Shown here one piece after another: positions 1 to 7,134 of a DNA stretch of 15,181 nucleotides. Under the pieces are notes generated by a model. That model searched no databases. It was given only the letters and a program-made list of their open reading frames with translations, and was not told where the DNA came from. A program made the translations under genes and the position numbers. The stretch lies in contig DAVZGP010000088.1 of the NCBI GenBank assembly GCA_052274345.1, forward strand, positions 1-15,181, written 5' to 3'. This DNA comes from Clostridium_AD sp937920395 (GTDB lineage: Bacteria > Bacillota > Clostridia > Clostridiales > Clostridiaceae). Position 1 is the first letter of the stretch. Each line of letters opens with the position of its first letter.

Positions 1-130
1 ATAGTATACTATATTTCTCTCTACGACAACTATCTTAACACATAGGGATACCAAGTCTCATCAAATCTTGATAAATAGTATTAATTGTATTGGGTTCTTT
101 TGTTATATTGATTATTTTCTCTTCGCTCAT
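1..130 (-). pseudogene. 5' remnant of an aminoglycoside N(3)-acetyltransferase-like gene
   Basis: On the minus strand an ATG at 130 sits behind a strong ribosome binding site (AGGGGTGAT) and opens 31 codons before a TAA at 37-35. The translated segment with PNTINTIYQDLMRLGI matches the start of YokD/BA2930-type AAC(3) antibiotic acetyltransferases as I remember them (a pattern like PNT..TI..DL..LG followed by a glycine-rich V-H-S-S-L stretch). The expected VHSSL core does not follow the stop in any frame before the window edge. The good start signal with a lost body suggests a truncated or frameshifted copy. The rest may be damaged outside the window, or this may be a short unrelated peptide. 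The homology rests on about 25 residues recalled from memory. Confidence 0.45.
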
Positions 131-265
131 TTATATCACCCCTTTTTCAATCACTACCTCTTTGTTTTATTTTCATACATACTCACTAATATTTATCTAT
201 GCCATTTGTTATATTATAATTCAAGGAAAACATTAAAATTAATCTATTCATCAATTTTAATGATA

Positions 266-299
266 TAAAAAGAGACTGCACTATTTCAAGTACAGTCTT
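266..299 (-). terminator. Rho-independent terminator downstream of fda
   Basis: On the minus strand a 10-bp stem (AGACTGTACT with AGTGCAGTCT, one G-U pair) closes a 6-base loop and is followed at once by CTTTTT. It lies about 70 bases after the fda stop codon and before the start of the AAC(3)-like remnant, so it ends fda transcription and separates the two genes. Confidence 0.8.
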
Positions 300-366
300 A
301 ATTGATCAATATAAAAAGTATGAACTATCATTGTTAGATTATGTTCATATAAAAGACTAGTCTACG

Positions 367-1254
367 TTATTTCATTGATGCTTCATAAATTGATTGGATT
401 GAATTTGATAACATCAAATTAAATTCTTTATCTGTTTGCTTTACAGTCAATCCTTGTGATAAGGCACGTGAGAAACTAGCTATCAATCCGTGATTGTGTC
501 CAAGTTTTTCGTTTGCTTCACTTTGAGAATACCCTCCTGATAAAGCCACAACACGTACAATATGTGGATTATCCATTAAATCGTGATAGAAATTATCTTC
601 TGTTGGTATCGAAAGCTTAAGCATTACTTTTACATCTTTGCCCAAAAGTGATAATTGATTAGAAATTTCAGCTTTTAACATTTTTTCTGATTCTTCCTTA
701 TCCTTGCTATGGATATCAACCTCAGGTTCAATAATTGGAACCAACCCCGCTTCGAATATTTTCTTGCCAATATCAAACTGTTGATCAACTATTTTTCTAA
801 TTCCTTCTGAATTGGCTTCTTTAATAACTGAACGCATTTTAGTTCCAAAAACATTTTTTTCAATTGCCCGTTTTAAAAGTCCTTCTAAATTTGGAATCGG
901 TTTCATAAGTTGAACGCCGTTTTCAAGTTCAGCAAGCCCTTTATCAATCTTTAAAAAAGGAACTACACCTTTATTCTCCCAAAGAAAATCAGCAGTAAAT
1001 TTATCGCCAACCTTACGATCCATAGTGTTTTCAAATAAAATAGCACCCAAAATGTGCTCTGAATTGAATGTAGGGTTCACGATAATACGTGTTCTCATTT
1101 CGTGTACTAAATTAAACATCCCTTCGTCATTGGAATAACAGTCTTTCAAAATGCCATACTGTAGTAATGCCTTAGGAGTACTTCCCCCACTTTGGTCTAA
1201 AGCAGCAATAAACCCTTTTCCATCCTGGATTTGATTCATTTGTTTCTGATTCAT
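367..1254 (-). CDS. fda: Fructose-bisphosphate aldolase, class I
   Basis: Class I (Schiff-base) aldolase of glycolysis/gluconeogenesis, cleaving fructose 1,6-bisphosphate to dihydroxyacetone phosphate and glyceraldehyde 3-phosphate in the cytoplasm. The 295-residue product has the bacterial class I hallmarks: GFIAALDQSGGSTPKAL near residue 14, PFLKIDKG at 99-106, IIEPEVDI at 174-181, VMLKLSIP with the predicted Schiff-base Lys213, and ALSGGYSQ at 237-244. Length agrees with the staphylococcal FDA family (about 296). The reading frame stays open 12 codons further upstream, to 1290, but the ATG at 1254 is preceded by AAAGGGG at good spacing and gives the family's usual N-terminus, so I chose it. 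It appears monocistronic, with its own extended -10 promoter and terminator. Nothing looks damaged. Confidence 0.95.
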   Translation of the reverse strand: MNQKQMNQIQDGKGFIAALDQSGGSTPKALLQYGILKDCYSNDEGMFNLVHEMRTRIIVNPTFNSEHILGAILFENTMDRKVGDKFTADFLWENKGVVPFLKIDKGLAELENGVQLMKPIPNLEGLLKRAIEKNVFGTKMRSVIKEANSEGIRKIVDQQFDIGKKIFEAGLVPIIEPEVDIHSKDKEESEKMLKAEISNQLSLLGKDVKVMLKLSIPTEDNFYHDLMDNPHIVRVVALSGGYSQSEANEKLGHNHGLIASFSRALSQGLTVKQTDKEFNLMLSNSIQSIYEASMK

Positions 1255-1300
1255 ATAATTATCCCCTTTCATCTTTATACTAAGTAACATCTATAATTTC

Positions 1301-1309
1301 ATTATAGCA
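1301..1309 (-). promoter_or_regulatory. Extended -10 promoter of fda
   Basis: The minus strand reads TGCTATAAT, a perfect -10 hexamer with the TGn extension, about 47 bases upstream of the chosen fda start. No good -35 box is present at 16-18 bases (the sequence there is roughly GTATAT), which is typical of extended -10 promoters. Confidence 0.6.
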
Positions 1310-1379
1310 CTTTTAAAGTACATATATACTACTAATTCCCAATTAATAAATAATTTGGAACCCAATATTTTTCACTACA

Positions 1380-1751
1380 CTATTCCATGCTATCCCATAT
1401 TGGACATATAAAATAATATAACATTAATGATAATATTAATATAACTACCATATACATAATTGCACCTAATATAAAACTTGAGGAAGTTATAAAACCTACT
1501 ACTATTGAAATCAAGCAAACAGATACATATAAGTACCAACCTAGCTTCTTCCAGCTAAATATTAGTATAAAACCTATAAGTTGAATTAAAGCTAAAACTA
1601 TTGTTCTTAATTCATAAAAATTCATTATTCTTTTGGGATTTCTTGAAAAAACATATAAATTATCTTGTATAGTTAAACTATATAATACGATTAATACCAA
1701 TAAAATTACTGTTAAGCACATTCCCCTTTCTTTGTTTTCCTTGACCACCAT
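1380..1751 (-). CDS. Small four-helix membrane protein, unknown function
   Basis: A 123-residue hydrophobic protein I do not recognise. It has a short basic N-terminus (KENKER) and four likely membrane segments at about residues 11-30, 47-66, 70-92 and 94-115. A loop with FSRNPKRIMNFYE lies between helices 1 and 2. The start at 1751 is well supported by GGGGGATG a few bases upstream. Its stop lies about 125 bases from the start of fda, and fda has its own promoter, so the two are probably separate units. No catalytic motif is visible. The gene is probably real because of the strong ribosome binding site and the coherent hydrophobic pattern. Confidence 0.7.
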   Translation of the reverse strand: MVVKENKERGMCLTVILLVLIVLYSLTIQDNLYVFSRNPKRIMNFYELRTIVLALIQLIGFILIFSWKKLGWYLYVSVCLISIVVGFITSSSFILGAIMYMVVILILSLMLYYFICPIWDSME

Positions 1752-1901
1752 TTATCATCCCCCATAATATTTGATCACATTGATGCCTTTTTTATATACC
1801 TTATAATACTTATGTTACATTTGTTGATTTTAAACTAAAAAAAACAACTTTTAATTATTATTAACATATTAAATAGGCTTGACAGAAAGAGCTAGTTTTT
1901 C

Positions 1902-1952
1902 TAAATAGAGGAGGACATAACAACTATTAATTGTTATGTCCTCCTCTATTTA
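1902..1952. repeat. Perfect 22-bp inverted repeat (hairpin) with internal AGGAGG
   Basis: The arms 1902-1923 and 1931-1952 are exact reverse complements over all 22 bases and are separated by a 7-base loop (CTATTAA). The left arm contains AGAGGAGGACA, so an ideal Shine-Dalgarno sequence would be fully paired in a plus-strand RNA. A consensus -35 box TTGACA (1879-1884) with a 17-base spacer to a weak TAAATA (1902-1907) lies directly upstream. On the plus strand a small hairpin and seven T follow by 1973. It may act as a terminator, a hairpin RNA or a mobile-element relic. No T tract follows it directly on the minus strand. Confidence 0.9.
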
Positions 1953-2196
1953 ATCTGTTTATAGATTTTTTTCGTTACATAAACAAAGATTCTGTAAATC
2001 TTGTTATACATTATCTTTCACACTCATAAATATCTGGCATAGAGTAAGCTAACGTTTTGGTTAACAAATTAGTCATTGCGATACTTTTTTCATATGAACA
2101 CTAAGATTACAAGATACCGCATAGAAAAATCATGTACTAACGTATAGTAATGAAATTTCTCCACAGTGACTTGCGACAAGAAACGAAATAATAATT

Positions 2197-2345
2197 AAAT
2201 TTACATTTAGAAATTATTGTTTTGCGGATGTAAAATTCTTGTAAGCCTGCCAGGACGTCAGGCTAGCGAACCTGAGGCAGGACGCCGAATGTGAGCGCTA
2301 AAGAATTTTACAAGAGCAAAATATTAGAATTTCTTAATGAAATTT
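2197..2345. repeat. Imperfect palindrome with a GC-rich structured core; candidate interspersed repeat or ncRNA
   Basis: Nested complementary arms pair in order: AAATTT (2197-2202/2340-2345), AGAAATT with AATTTCT (2209-2215/2328-2334), TTTTGC with GCAAAA (2220-2225/2316-2321), and TGTAAAATTCTT with AAGAATTTTACA (2229-2240/2301-2312, 12 bp perfect). Inside, CCTGCC/GGCAGG (2246-2251/2276-2281) stacks on TCAGG/CCTGA (2258-2262/2271-2275) around an 8-base loop, with one 6-base bulge. The core at about 2244-2298 is much richer in G+C than its surroundings. It starts about 40 bases past the stop of the activase gene and could form part of that transcript's 3' end. No transposase is present. I have an impression of having met this GC-rich core as a repeated sequence in clostridial genomes but cannot verify it. 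Confidence 0.6.
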
Positions 2346-2384
2346 CTTATTTTGAGTTCTGTTGCAAAGCACGTAGGAGAGATT

Positions 2385-5300
2385 CTATTCTCTTTTGTCA
2401 CTAGCTGCCTCATCATAAGCAGTTTGTATTTCTTCTTCAGCCTTAAGATTTTTAAAGGCAATAGACATCATAAGTTTAATCCTGTTAATTTGATTTACCT
2501 CACTTGCACCTGGATCATAATCAATCGCTGTAATATTAGCACCTTTATTAATTCTCTTTAATTCCTTAATCATTCCTTTACCAGATACATGATTAGGAAG
2601 ACAAGCAAATGGTTGTACACAAACTATATTTTTTGTTCCATTTTCAATAAGTTCAATCATTTCAGCTGTTAAAAACCATCCTTCTCCTGATTGATTTCCC
2701 AAAGATATAATAGGTGATGCCTTTGCTGCTAATTCCTGTATAGTATTGGGTGGAATAAATCTTTTGCTCTTTTCAAGAACTAATTTCATGTGTTTTCTAT
2801 AACCTTCTATATATTGAATAGCCATATCATTTATTATTTTGTCAGTTTTGCTTTTCCCTAAATACTTAGATTTAAAGTCAGCATCAAATGCACAATATAA
2901 GAAAAAGTCAATTAGATCTGGCATAACTGCCTCTCCACCCTCTTTTTCAATAACATCAATAATATTATTGTTAGCTATTGGATCAAATTTAACTAAAATT
3001 TCTCCAACCAGACCTACCTTAGGCTTAATAATATTCTTGATTTCTAAAAGATCAAATTCAGAGACAATTTCCGTTATATTGTTTTTAAACTCTTTCTTTT
3101 TACCTTCTGCTACTGCCTTCTTGCATACTTTTACCCATTTATCGTAAAGCAAGTTAGCTGAGCCTTTTACTACTTCATAAGGTCTAACCTTGTAGAGCAC
3201 TCGCATAAGCAAATCCCCATAAACTAAGGCCATAAGTGATTTCTTAATTATTGGATAACTAAATTTAAAACCTGGATTTTTCTCAAGACCAGCAGCATTT
3301 AAAGATATAACTGGCACCTGTGAAAAACCTGCATCCTTAAGACCTTTTCTAAGAAATGCAATATAATTTGTTGCCCTACACCCTCCACAAGTTTGAGAAA
3401 TTATAACAGATGTGTTTTTTACATCATATTTACCTGATTTAAGTGCGGCAATTAATTGACCAACTACAATTATCGTAGGATAGCAAGCATCGTTATTTAC
3501 ATATTTTAAGCCCTCATCTACAGCTTTAGTATCCACTGATGGCAATATTTTTAAATTATATCCTGATGAATTAAATGCTTCTTCTAAAAATTGAAAATGT
3601 ATAGGTGACATTTGTGGACATAAAATTGTGTGTTTTGTTCTCATTTCTTTTGTGAATATAACTTTTTTATCCATACCGCGTAATTTTCTTGGCAAAACTT
3701 CATTCTTATCTCTTTCATAAAGTGCAGCTTTTAGGGATCTAATTCTAATTCTCGCTGCCCCTAAATTATTTCCCTCATCTATTTTTAAAGTTGTATATAT
3801 CTTGCCATTATTCTCAAGTATTTGAGCAACCTGGTCTGAGGTTACTGCATCAAGTCCACACCCAAAAGAATTTAACTGAATAAGCTCAATATTAGGCTCT
3901 TTTGATACAAAACTTGCTGCTGCATATAACCTAGAATGATAAACCCACTGATCCACTGCTCTTAAAGGTCTTTCAACAACACCTAAATGAGCCACAGAAT
4001 CTTCTGTAAGTACAGGCATATCAAAATCAGTAATAACACTTGGAATCCCATGATTAATTTCTGGATCTATATGATAAGGTCTTCCAGCAAGAACTATACC
4101 CCTTTTCCCAGTACGCCTAATATATTCTAAAACTTCCTCGCCCTTATTTCTAATATCAAGCTTTACCTTTTCCTCTTCAGTCCATGCCATATCAGTTGCT
4201 CTTTCAACTTGTTTTTTACTAATTCCAAAACTAACCAGCTCATCGGCCAATCTCTTATCTAGAGCCTTTTTGTTATCTAGAGAAATAAATGGATTAAGGA
4301 ACCTAACATTTCTTTCCTTTAATATATCCATATTATTTTTTATTACTTCTGGATATGAAGTTACTATAGGACAATTATAATGATCATCCGCATCTTTCTG
4401 CTCTTTTTTCTCATACGGAATGCAAGGATAAAATATTAAATCTATGCCCTTATTTATAAGGCTCATTATATGTCCATGTGCAAGTTTTGCAGGATAACAA
4501 GCAGACTCAGATGGTATTGTCTCTATTCCCATCTCGTATACTTTTTTAGATGATCTTTGTGATAGCTCAACTCTAAACCCTAAATTCGTAAAGAAAGTAA
4601 ACCAGAACGGATAATTCTCATATAAATTAAGCACTCTTGGAATCCCTATTGTTCCTCTTGTTGCTTCTTCTTTTTTTAATGGTATATAATTAAATATTCT
4701 TTTATATTTATAATCATAAACATTAGGTATTTCCTCTTTTTTATTGCTAACTCCAAGTGCCTTTTCGCACCTATTACCAGATATAAATTGGCGATCATTA
4801 TCAAACTTATTAATTGTAAGAACACATTGATTAGCACATTGCTTACATCTTCCCATGGTTGTTTCTATAACTAAGCTATCTAATTCATCTGCTGATAATA
4901 ATGTAGACTTAGCACCTTTAACATACCTTTCTTTTGCAATAAGTGATGCACCAAATGCTCCCATTAAGCCTGCAATATCTGGCCTTACAGCCTCTCTACC
5001 TGAAACAATTTCAAAAGCACGAAGTACCGCACTATTATAAAAAGTTCCCCCTTGAACTATTATTTTTTTACCCATGTCTTTAGGATCTCTTATTTTAATA
5101 ACTTTAAGTAGTGCATTTTTTATTACCGAATAAGAAAGCCCTGCTGATATATCTCCTACAGATGCCCCTTCTTTCTGGGCCTGCTTAACTCTTGAATTCA
5201 TAAACACTGTACATCTTGAACCTAGGTCAACTGGGCTTTTAGCTTGAAGCGCTACCTCTGCGAACTTTGATACTTCCATATTTAAAGATTTAGCAAACGT

Positions 5301-6668
5301 CTCTATAAACGAACCACAACCAGATGAACAAGCTTCATTTAGCATTATGCTATCTATTACCCCATCTTTTATTTTTAGACATTTCATATCTTGACCACCA
5401 ATATCTAATATAAAATCAACTCCAGGCATAAAAGATTCTGCTGCCTTATAATGAGCTATGGTCTCAATTTCTCCAATGTCCACTTTTAATGCTGCCATTA
5501 TTAATTTTTCTCCATAACCTGTTGCAACAGAATTTAAAATAGTAACACCCTTGGGTATTATTGAATATATATGTTTTAGTGCTTTTCTAACTGACATTAA
5601 TGGATTGCCTTCATTACTACCATAAAAAGAATGCAAAATTGCACCTTCTTCATCTATAAGTGTAACTTTAGTCGTTGTCGAACCTGAATCTATTCCTAAA
5701 TAACAATTTCCAGTATACCCTTCAAGTTCACGTCTTTTAGCCTTATACTTGCTTTGCCTTTCATTAAAAGCTTGTAGCTCATTATCATCTGCAAATAGAG
5801 GACTAAATCTACGAACATCATTACTTGTAGCTTCCATAAGTTTAGGTATTAAATTTTTTAAATGTTCAAAGGAAATAACACTATTCTCCTTTGAAGACAT
5901 TGCTGCCCCTACTGCTACAAAAAGCTGAGAATCATTTGGAAAAATAACTTGATCCTCTGTAAGTTTTAAAGTTTCGATGAACCTTTTTCGAAGTTCTGAC
6001 AAGAAAAACAGTGGTCCACCTAAAAATGCAACATTTCCTCTTATTGGTCTTCCACAAGCAAGCCCACTAATAGTTTGGTTAACTACTGACTGAAAAACCG
6101 ATACAGCAATATCTTCTTTTGCAGCACCTTCATTTAACAATGGTTGAATATCAGTTTTTGCAAATACACCACACCTAGCCGCTATTGGATATATAGTCTT
6201 ATAGTTTTTGGCAAGTTCATTAAGTCCAGTTGCGTCAGTTTGAAGAAGTGATGCCATTTGATCAATAAATGCACCAGTACCACCAGCACAAGTACCATTC
6301 ATTCTTTGATCTATGCCACCATCAAAATAAATGATTTTTGCATCTTCTCCACCGAGTTCTATAGCTACATTCGTTCTTGGAATAATCTTTTCTATTGCAT
6401 AAGTACTTGCTATTACTTCCTGAATAAAAGGGATATCCATCCATTTAGATAAGGCTAGTCCACCTGATCCTGTTACAACTATAGTAATATTTGATTGACT
6501 AAAATTATTATAAGCCTCATTTAAAAGCTCTGCAATTGTACTTTTAATATCTGAGAAATGTCTCTGATACTTGCTATAAATCGTTTTTTCTTGCTCATCT
6601 AACACTACTATTTTAACAGTAGTAGACCCTACATCTAACCCAACATGTAATACATTTTTCATAATCAT
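2385..6668 (-). CDS. Giant fused 2-hydroxyacyl-CoA dehydratase activase with dehydratase-like modules
   Basis: A 1,427-residue cytoplasmic protein of the BadF/BadG/BcrA/BcrD (HgdC) activase superfamily, fused to DUF2229 and HgdB-like regions. Two ASKHA ATPase domains run in tandem. Domain 1 (about 4-260) has GLDVGSTTVK, ELGGEDAK, Cys127 in CAGGTGAF and Cys166 in ARCGVF. Domain 2 (about 323-580) has GIDSGSTTTK, DIGGQDMK, Cys447 in CSSGCGSF and Cys486 in SRCTVF. In both, the Cys pair is 39 residues apart, as for the [4Fe-4S] ligands of HgdC. A four-Cys motif follows (608, 611, 615, 634). Then come two dehydratase-like halves, about 675-990 (SACYPAK, Cys724) and 1010-1400 (DACYPTI, Cys1062; TCGGC at 1094-1097). 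Family knowledge: HgdC-type activators use ATP to fire low-potential electrons into a partner. The substrate of these giant proteins is not known to me. The ATG at 6668 follows GAGGAAAGAGAAG; an ATG two codons later is also possible. It is transcribed alone, divergent from the ABC operon. The length suits the giant family and no break is seen. Confidence 0.9.
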   Translation of the reverse strand: MIMKNVLHVGLDVGSTTVKIVVLDEQEKTIYSKYQRHFSDIKSTIAELLNEAYNNFSQSNITIVVTGSGGLALSKWMDIPFIQEVIASTYAIEKIIPRTNVAIELGGEDAKIIYFDGGIDQRMNGTCAGGTGAFIDQMASLLQTDATGLNELAKNYKTIYPIAARCGVFAKTDIQPLLNEGAAKEDIAVSVFQSVVNQTISGLACGRPIRGNVAFLGGPLFFLSELRKRFIETLKLTEDQVIFPNDSQLFVAVGAAMSSKENSVISFEHLKNLIPKLMEATSNDVRRFSPLFADDNELQAFNERQSKYKAKRRELEGYTGNCYLGIDSGSTTTKVTLIDEEGAILHSFYGSNEGNPLMSVRKALKHIYSIIPKGVTILNSVATGYGEKLIMAALKVDIGEIETIAHYKAAESFMPGVDFILDIGGQDMKCLKIKDGVIDSIMLNEACSSGCGSFIETFAKSLNMEVSKFAEVALQAKSPVDLGSRCTVFMNSRVKQAQKEGASVGDISAGLSYSVIKNALLKVIKIRDPKDMGKKIIVQGGTFYNSAVLRAFEIVSGREAVRPDIAGLMGAFGASLIAKERYVKGAKSTLLSADELDSLVIETTMGRCKQCANQCVLTINKFDNDRQFISGNRCEKALGVSNKKEEIPNVYDYKYKRIFNYIPLKKEEATRGTIGIPRVLNLYENYPFWFTFFTNLGFRVELSQRSSKKVYEMGIETIPSESACYPAKLAHGHIMSLINKGIDLIFYPCIPYEKKEQKDADDHYNCPIVTSYPEVIKNNMDILKERNVRFLNPFISLDNKKALDKRLADELVSFGISKKQVERATDMAWTEEEKVKLDIRNKGEEVLEYIRRTGKRGIVLAGRPYHIDPEINHGIPSVITDFDMPVLTEDSVAHLGVVERPLRAVDQWVYHSRLYAAASFVSKEPNIELIQLNSFGCGLDAVTSDQVAQILENNGKIYTTLKIDEGNNLGAARIRIRSLKAALYERDKNEVLPRKLRGMDKKVIFTKEMRTKHTILCPQMSPIHFQFLEEAFNSSGYNLKILPSVDTKAVDEGLKYVNNDACYPTIIVVGQLIAALKSGKYDVKNTSVIISQTCGGCRATNYIAFLRKGLKDAGFSQVPVISLNAAGLEKNPGFKFSYPIIKKSLMALVYGDLLMRVLYKVRPYEVVKGSANLLYDKWVKVCKKAVAEGKKKEFKNNITEIVSEFDLLEIKNIIKPKVGLVGEILVKFDPIANNNIIDVIEKEGGEAVMPDLIDFFLYCAFDADFKSKYLGKSKTDKIINDMAIQYIEGYRKHMKLVLEKSKRFIPPNTIQELAAKASPIISLGNQSGEGWFLTAEMIELIENGTKNIVCVQPFACLPNHVSGKGMIKELKRINKGANITAIDYDPGASEVNQINRIKLMMSIAFKNLKAEEEIQTAYDEAASDKRE

Positions 6669-7134
6669 CTTCTCTTTCCTCGCAAGTTCGATTTATTTTT
6701 GTTTCTAAAATTCATTCTATATATTTATGCGTTTTGATATAAATTCATTATTTAAAAAAATATTTGTTTGTCACATATCCTATTTTTAGTTTATATATTT
6801 TTATTCTTCAAAAACATAATTTATTCTCAAAATCGCAACTTATTAGCATAATCTATCAATTAATTATATCATTTTTATGTCTATTTTACATATCTACCAC
6901 GTTTAGAAAAAGTTTAATAAACGAGTACATAATATTATAACTCAATAAATATGATATTTTCAACCTATTTTTAATTAATTAATTTAGAAACTAATGTCAA
7001 TTATTTTATATTTATATAAAAACACTCAAGACTTGTAATTTTGATTTAATCCCATTTATCATCTTTAACAATGTTCGTTAACAATACATTATAATCCCTC
7101 ATATACTAAACTATAACTTTGAAGGGATGATAAA
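6669..7134. other. AT-rich divergent intergenic spacer
   Basis: These 466 bases separate the divergent activase and ABC importer genes. No open reading frame of note, no tRNA and no recognisable riboswitch (including a thiamine box) was seen. The right end carries the promoter and repeat described at 7065-7095. On the minus side several weak -35/-10 pairs can be drawn (for example TTGAAG, 17 bases, TAAAAA around 6800-6830), but none is convincing. The region must still hold the activase promoter. Confidence 0.6.
7065..7095 (+). promoter_or_regulatory. Promoter region of the ABC operon with tandem TTAACAAT repeat
   Basis: A perfect TATAAT lies at 7090-7095, 39 bases before the GTG start. The octamer TTAACAAT occurs twice in direct orientation (7065-7072 and 7078-7085), 13 bases apart, overlapping the -35 zone. 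The first copy offers TTAACA as a -35 box, but with a long 19-base spacer. The repeat could be an operator for a regulator of the transporter. Which -35 is used cannot be settled from sequence. Confidence 0.45.

Larger units (their letters stand above)
1752..2384. other. Gene-free intergenic region with two structured elements
   Basis: There is no convincing coding sequence in this 633-base stretch. It contains a perfect long hairpin at 1902-1952 and a large imperfect palindrome at about 2197-2345, described separately. Between them (about 1953-2196) both strands are full of stops. The longest ATG frame I checked there is a 21-codon minus-strand one at 2076-2011 with no ribosome binding site. 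On the plus strand a small hairpin (AATCT/AGATT) followed by a T run sits at about 1952-1973. Confidence 0.7.

Noticed and set aside
68..268. Plus-strand open frame of 66 codons
   Set aside because: It has no ribosome binding site, runs antisense to the AAC(3)-like start, and its hydrophobic aromatic composition is typical of AT-rich antisense frames.
1902..1952. Perfect hairpin as an ordinary Rho-independent terminator
   Set aside because: No T tract directly follows the stem on either strand. The nearest T run on the plus strand is after a separate small hairpin, so this reading is kept only as one possibility.
2011..2076. Minus-strand 21-codon frame beginning MTNLLTKTLAYSMPDIYECE
   Set aside because: No Shine-Dalgarno sequence precedes it and it is too short to support. 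It may merely be part of the non-coding element.
2839..3147. Plus-strand 102-codon frame, and similar frames at 4855-5040 and 6258-6452
   Set aside because: All lie antisense to the activase gene, which is unmistakably coding by its motifs.
7061..7095. Rex operator upstream of the ABC operon
   Set aside because: The known Rex site is an inverted repeat (TTGTTAA, 4 bases, TTAACAA). Here the half-sites are direct repeats and the inverted half is missing at the right spacing.
6669..7134. Thiamine (TPP) riboswitch upstream of the ABC genes
   Set aside because: Looked for because the transporter could be ThiXYZ-like. No CTGAGA-type conserved core was found on the plus strand.
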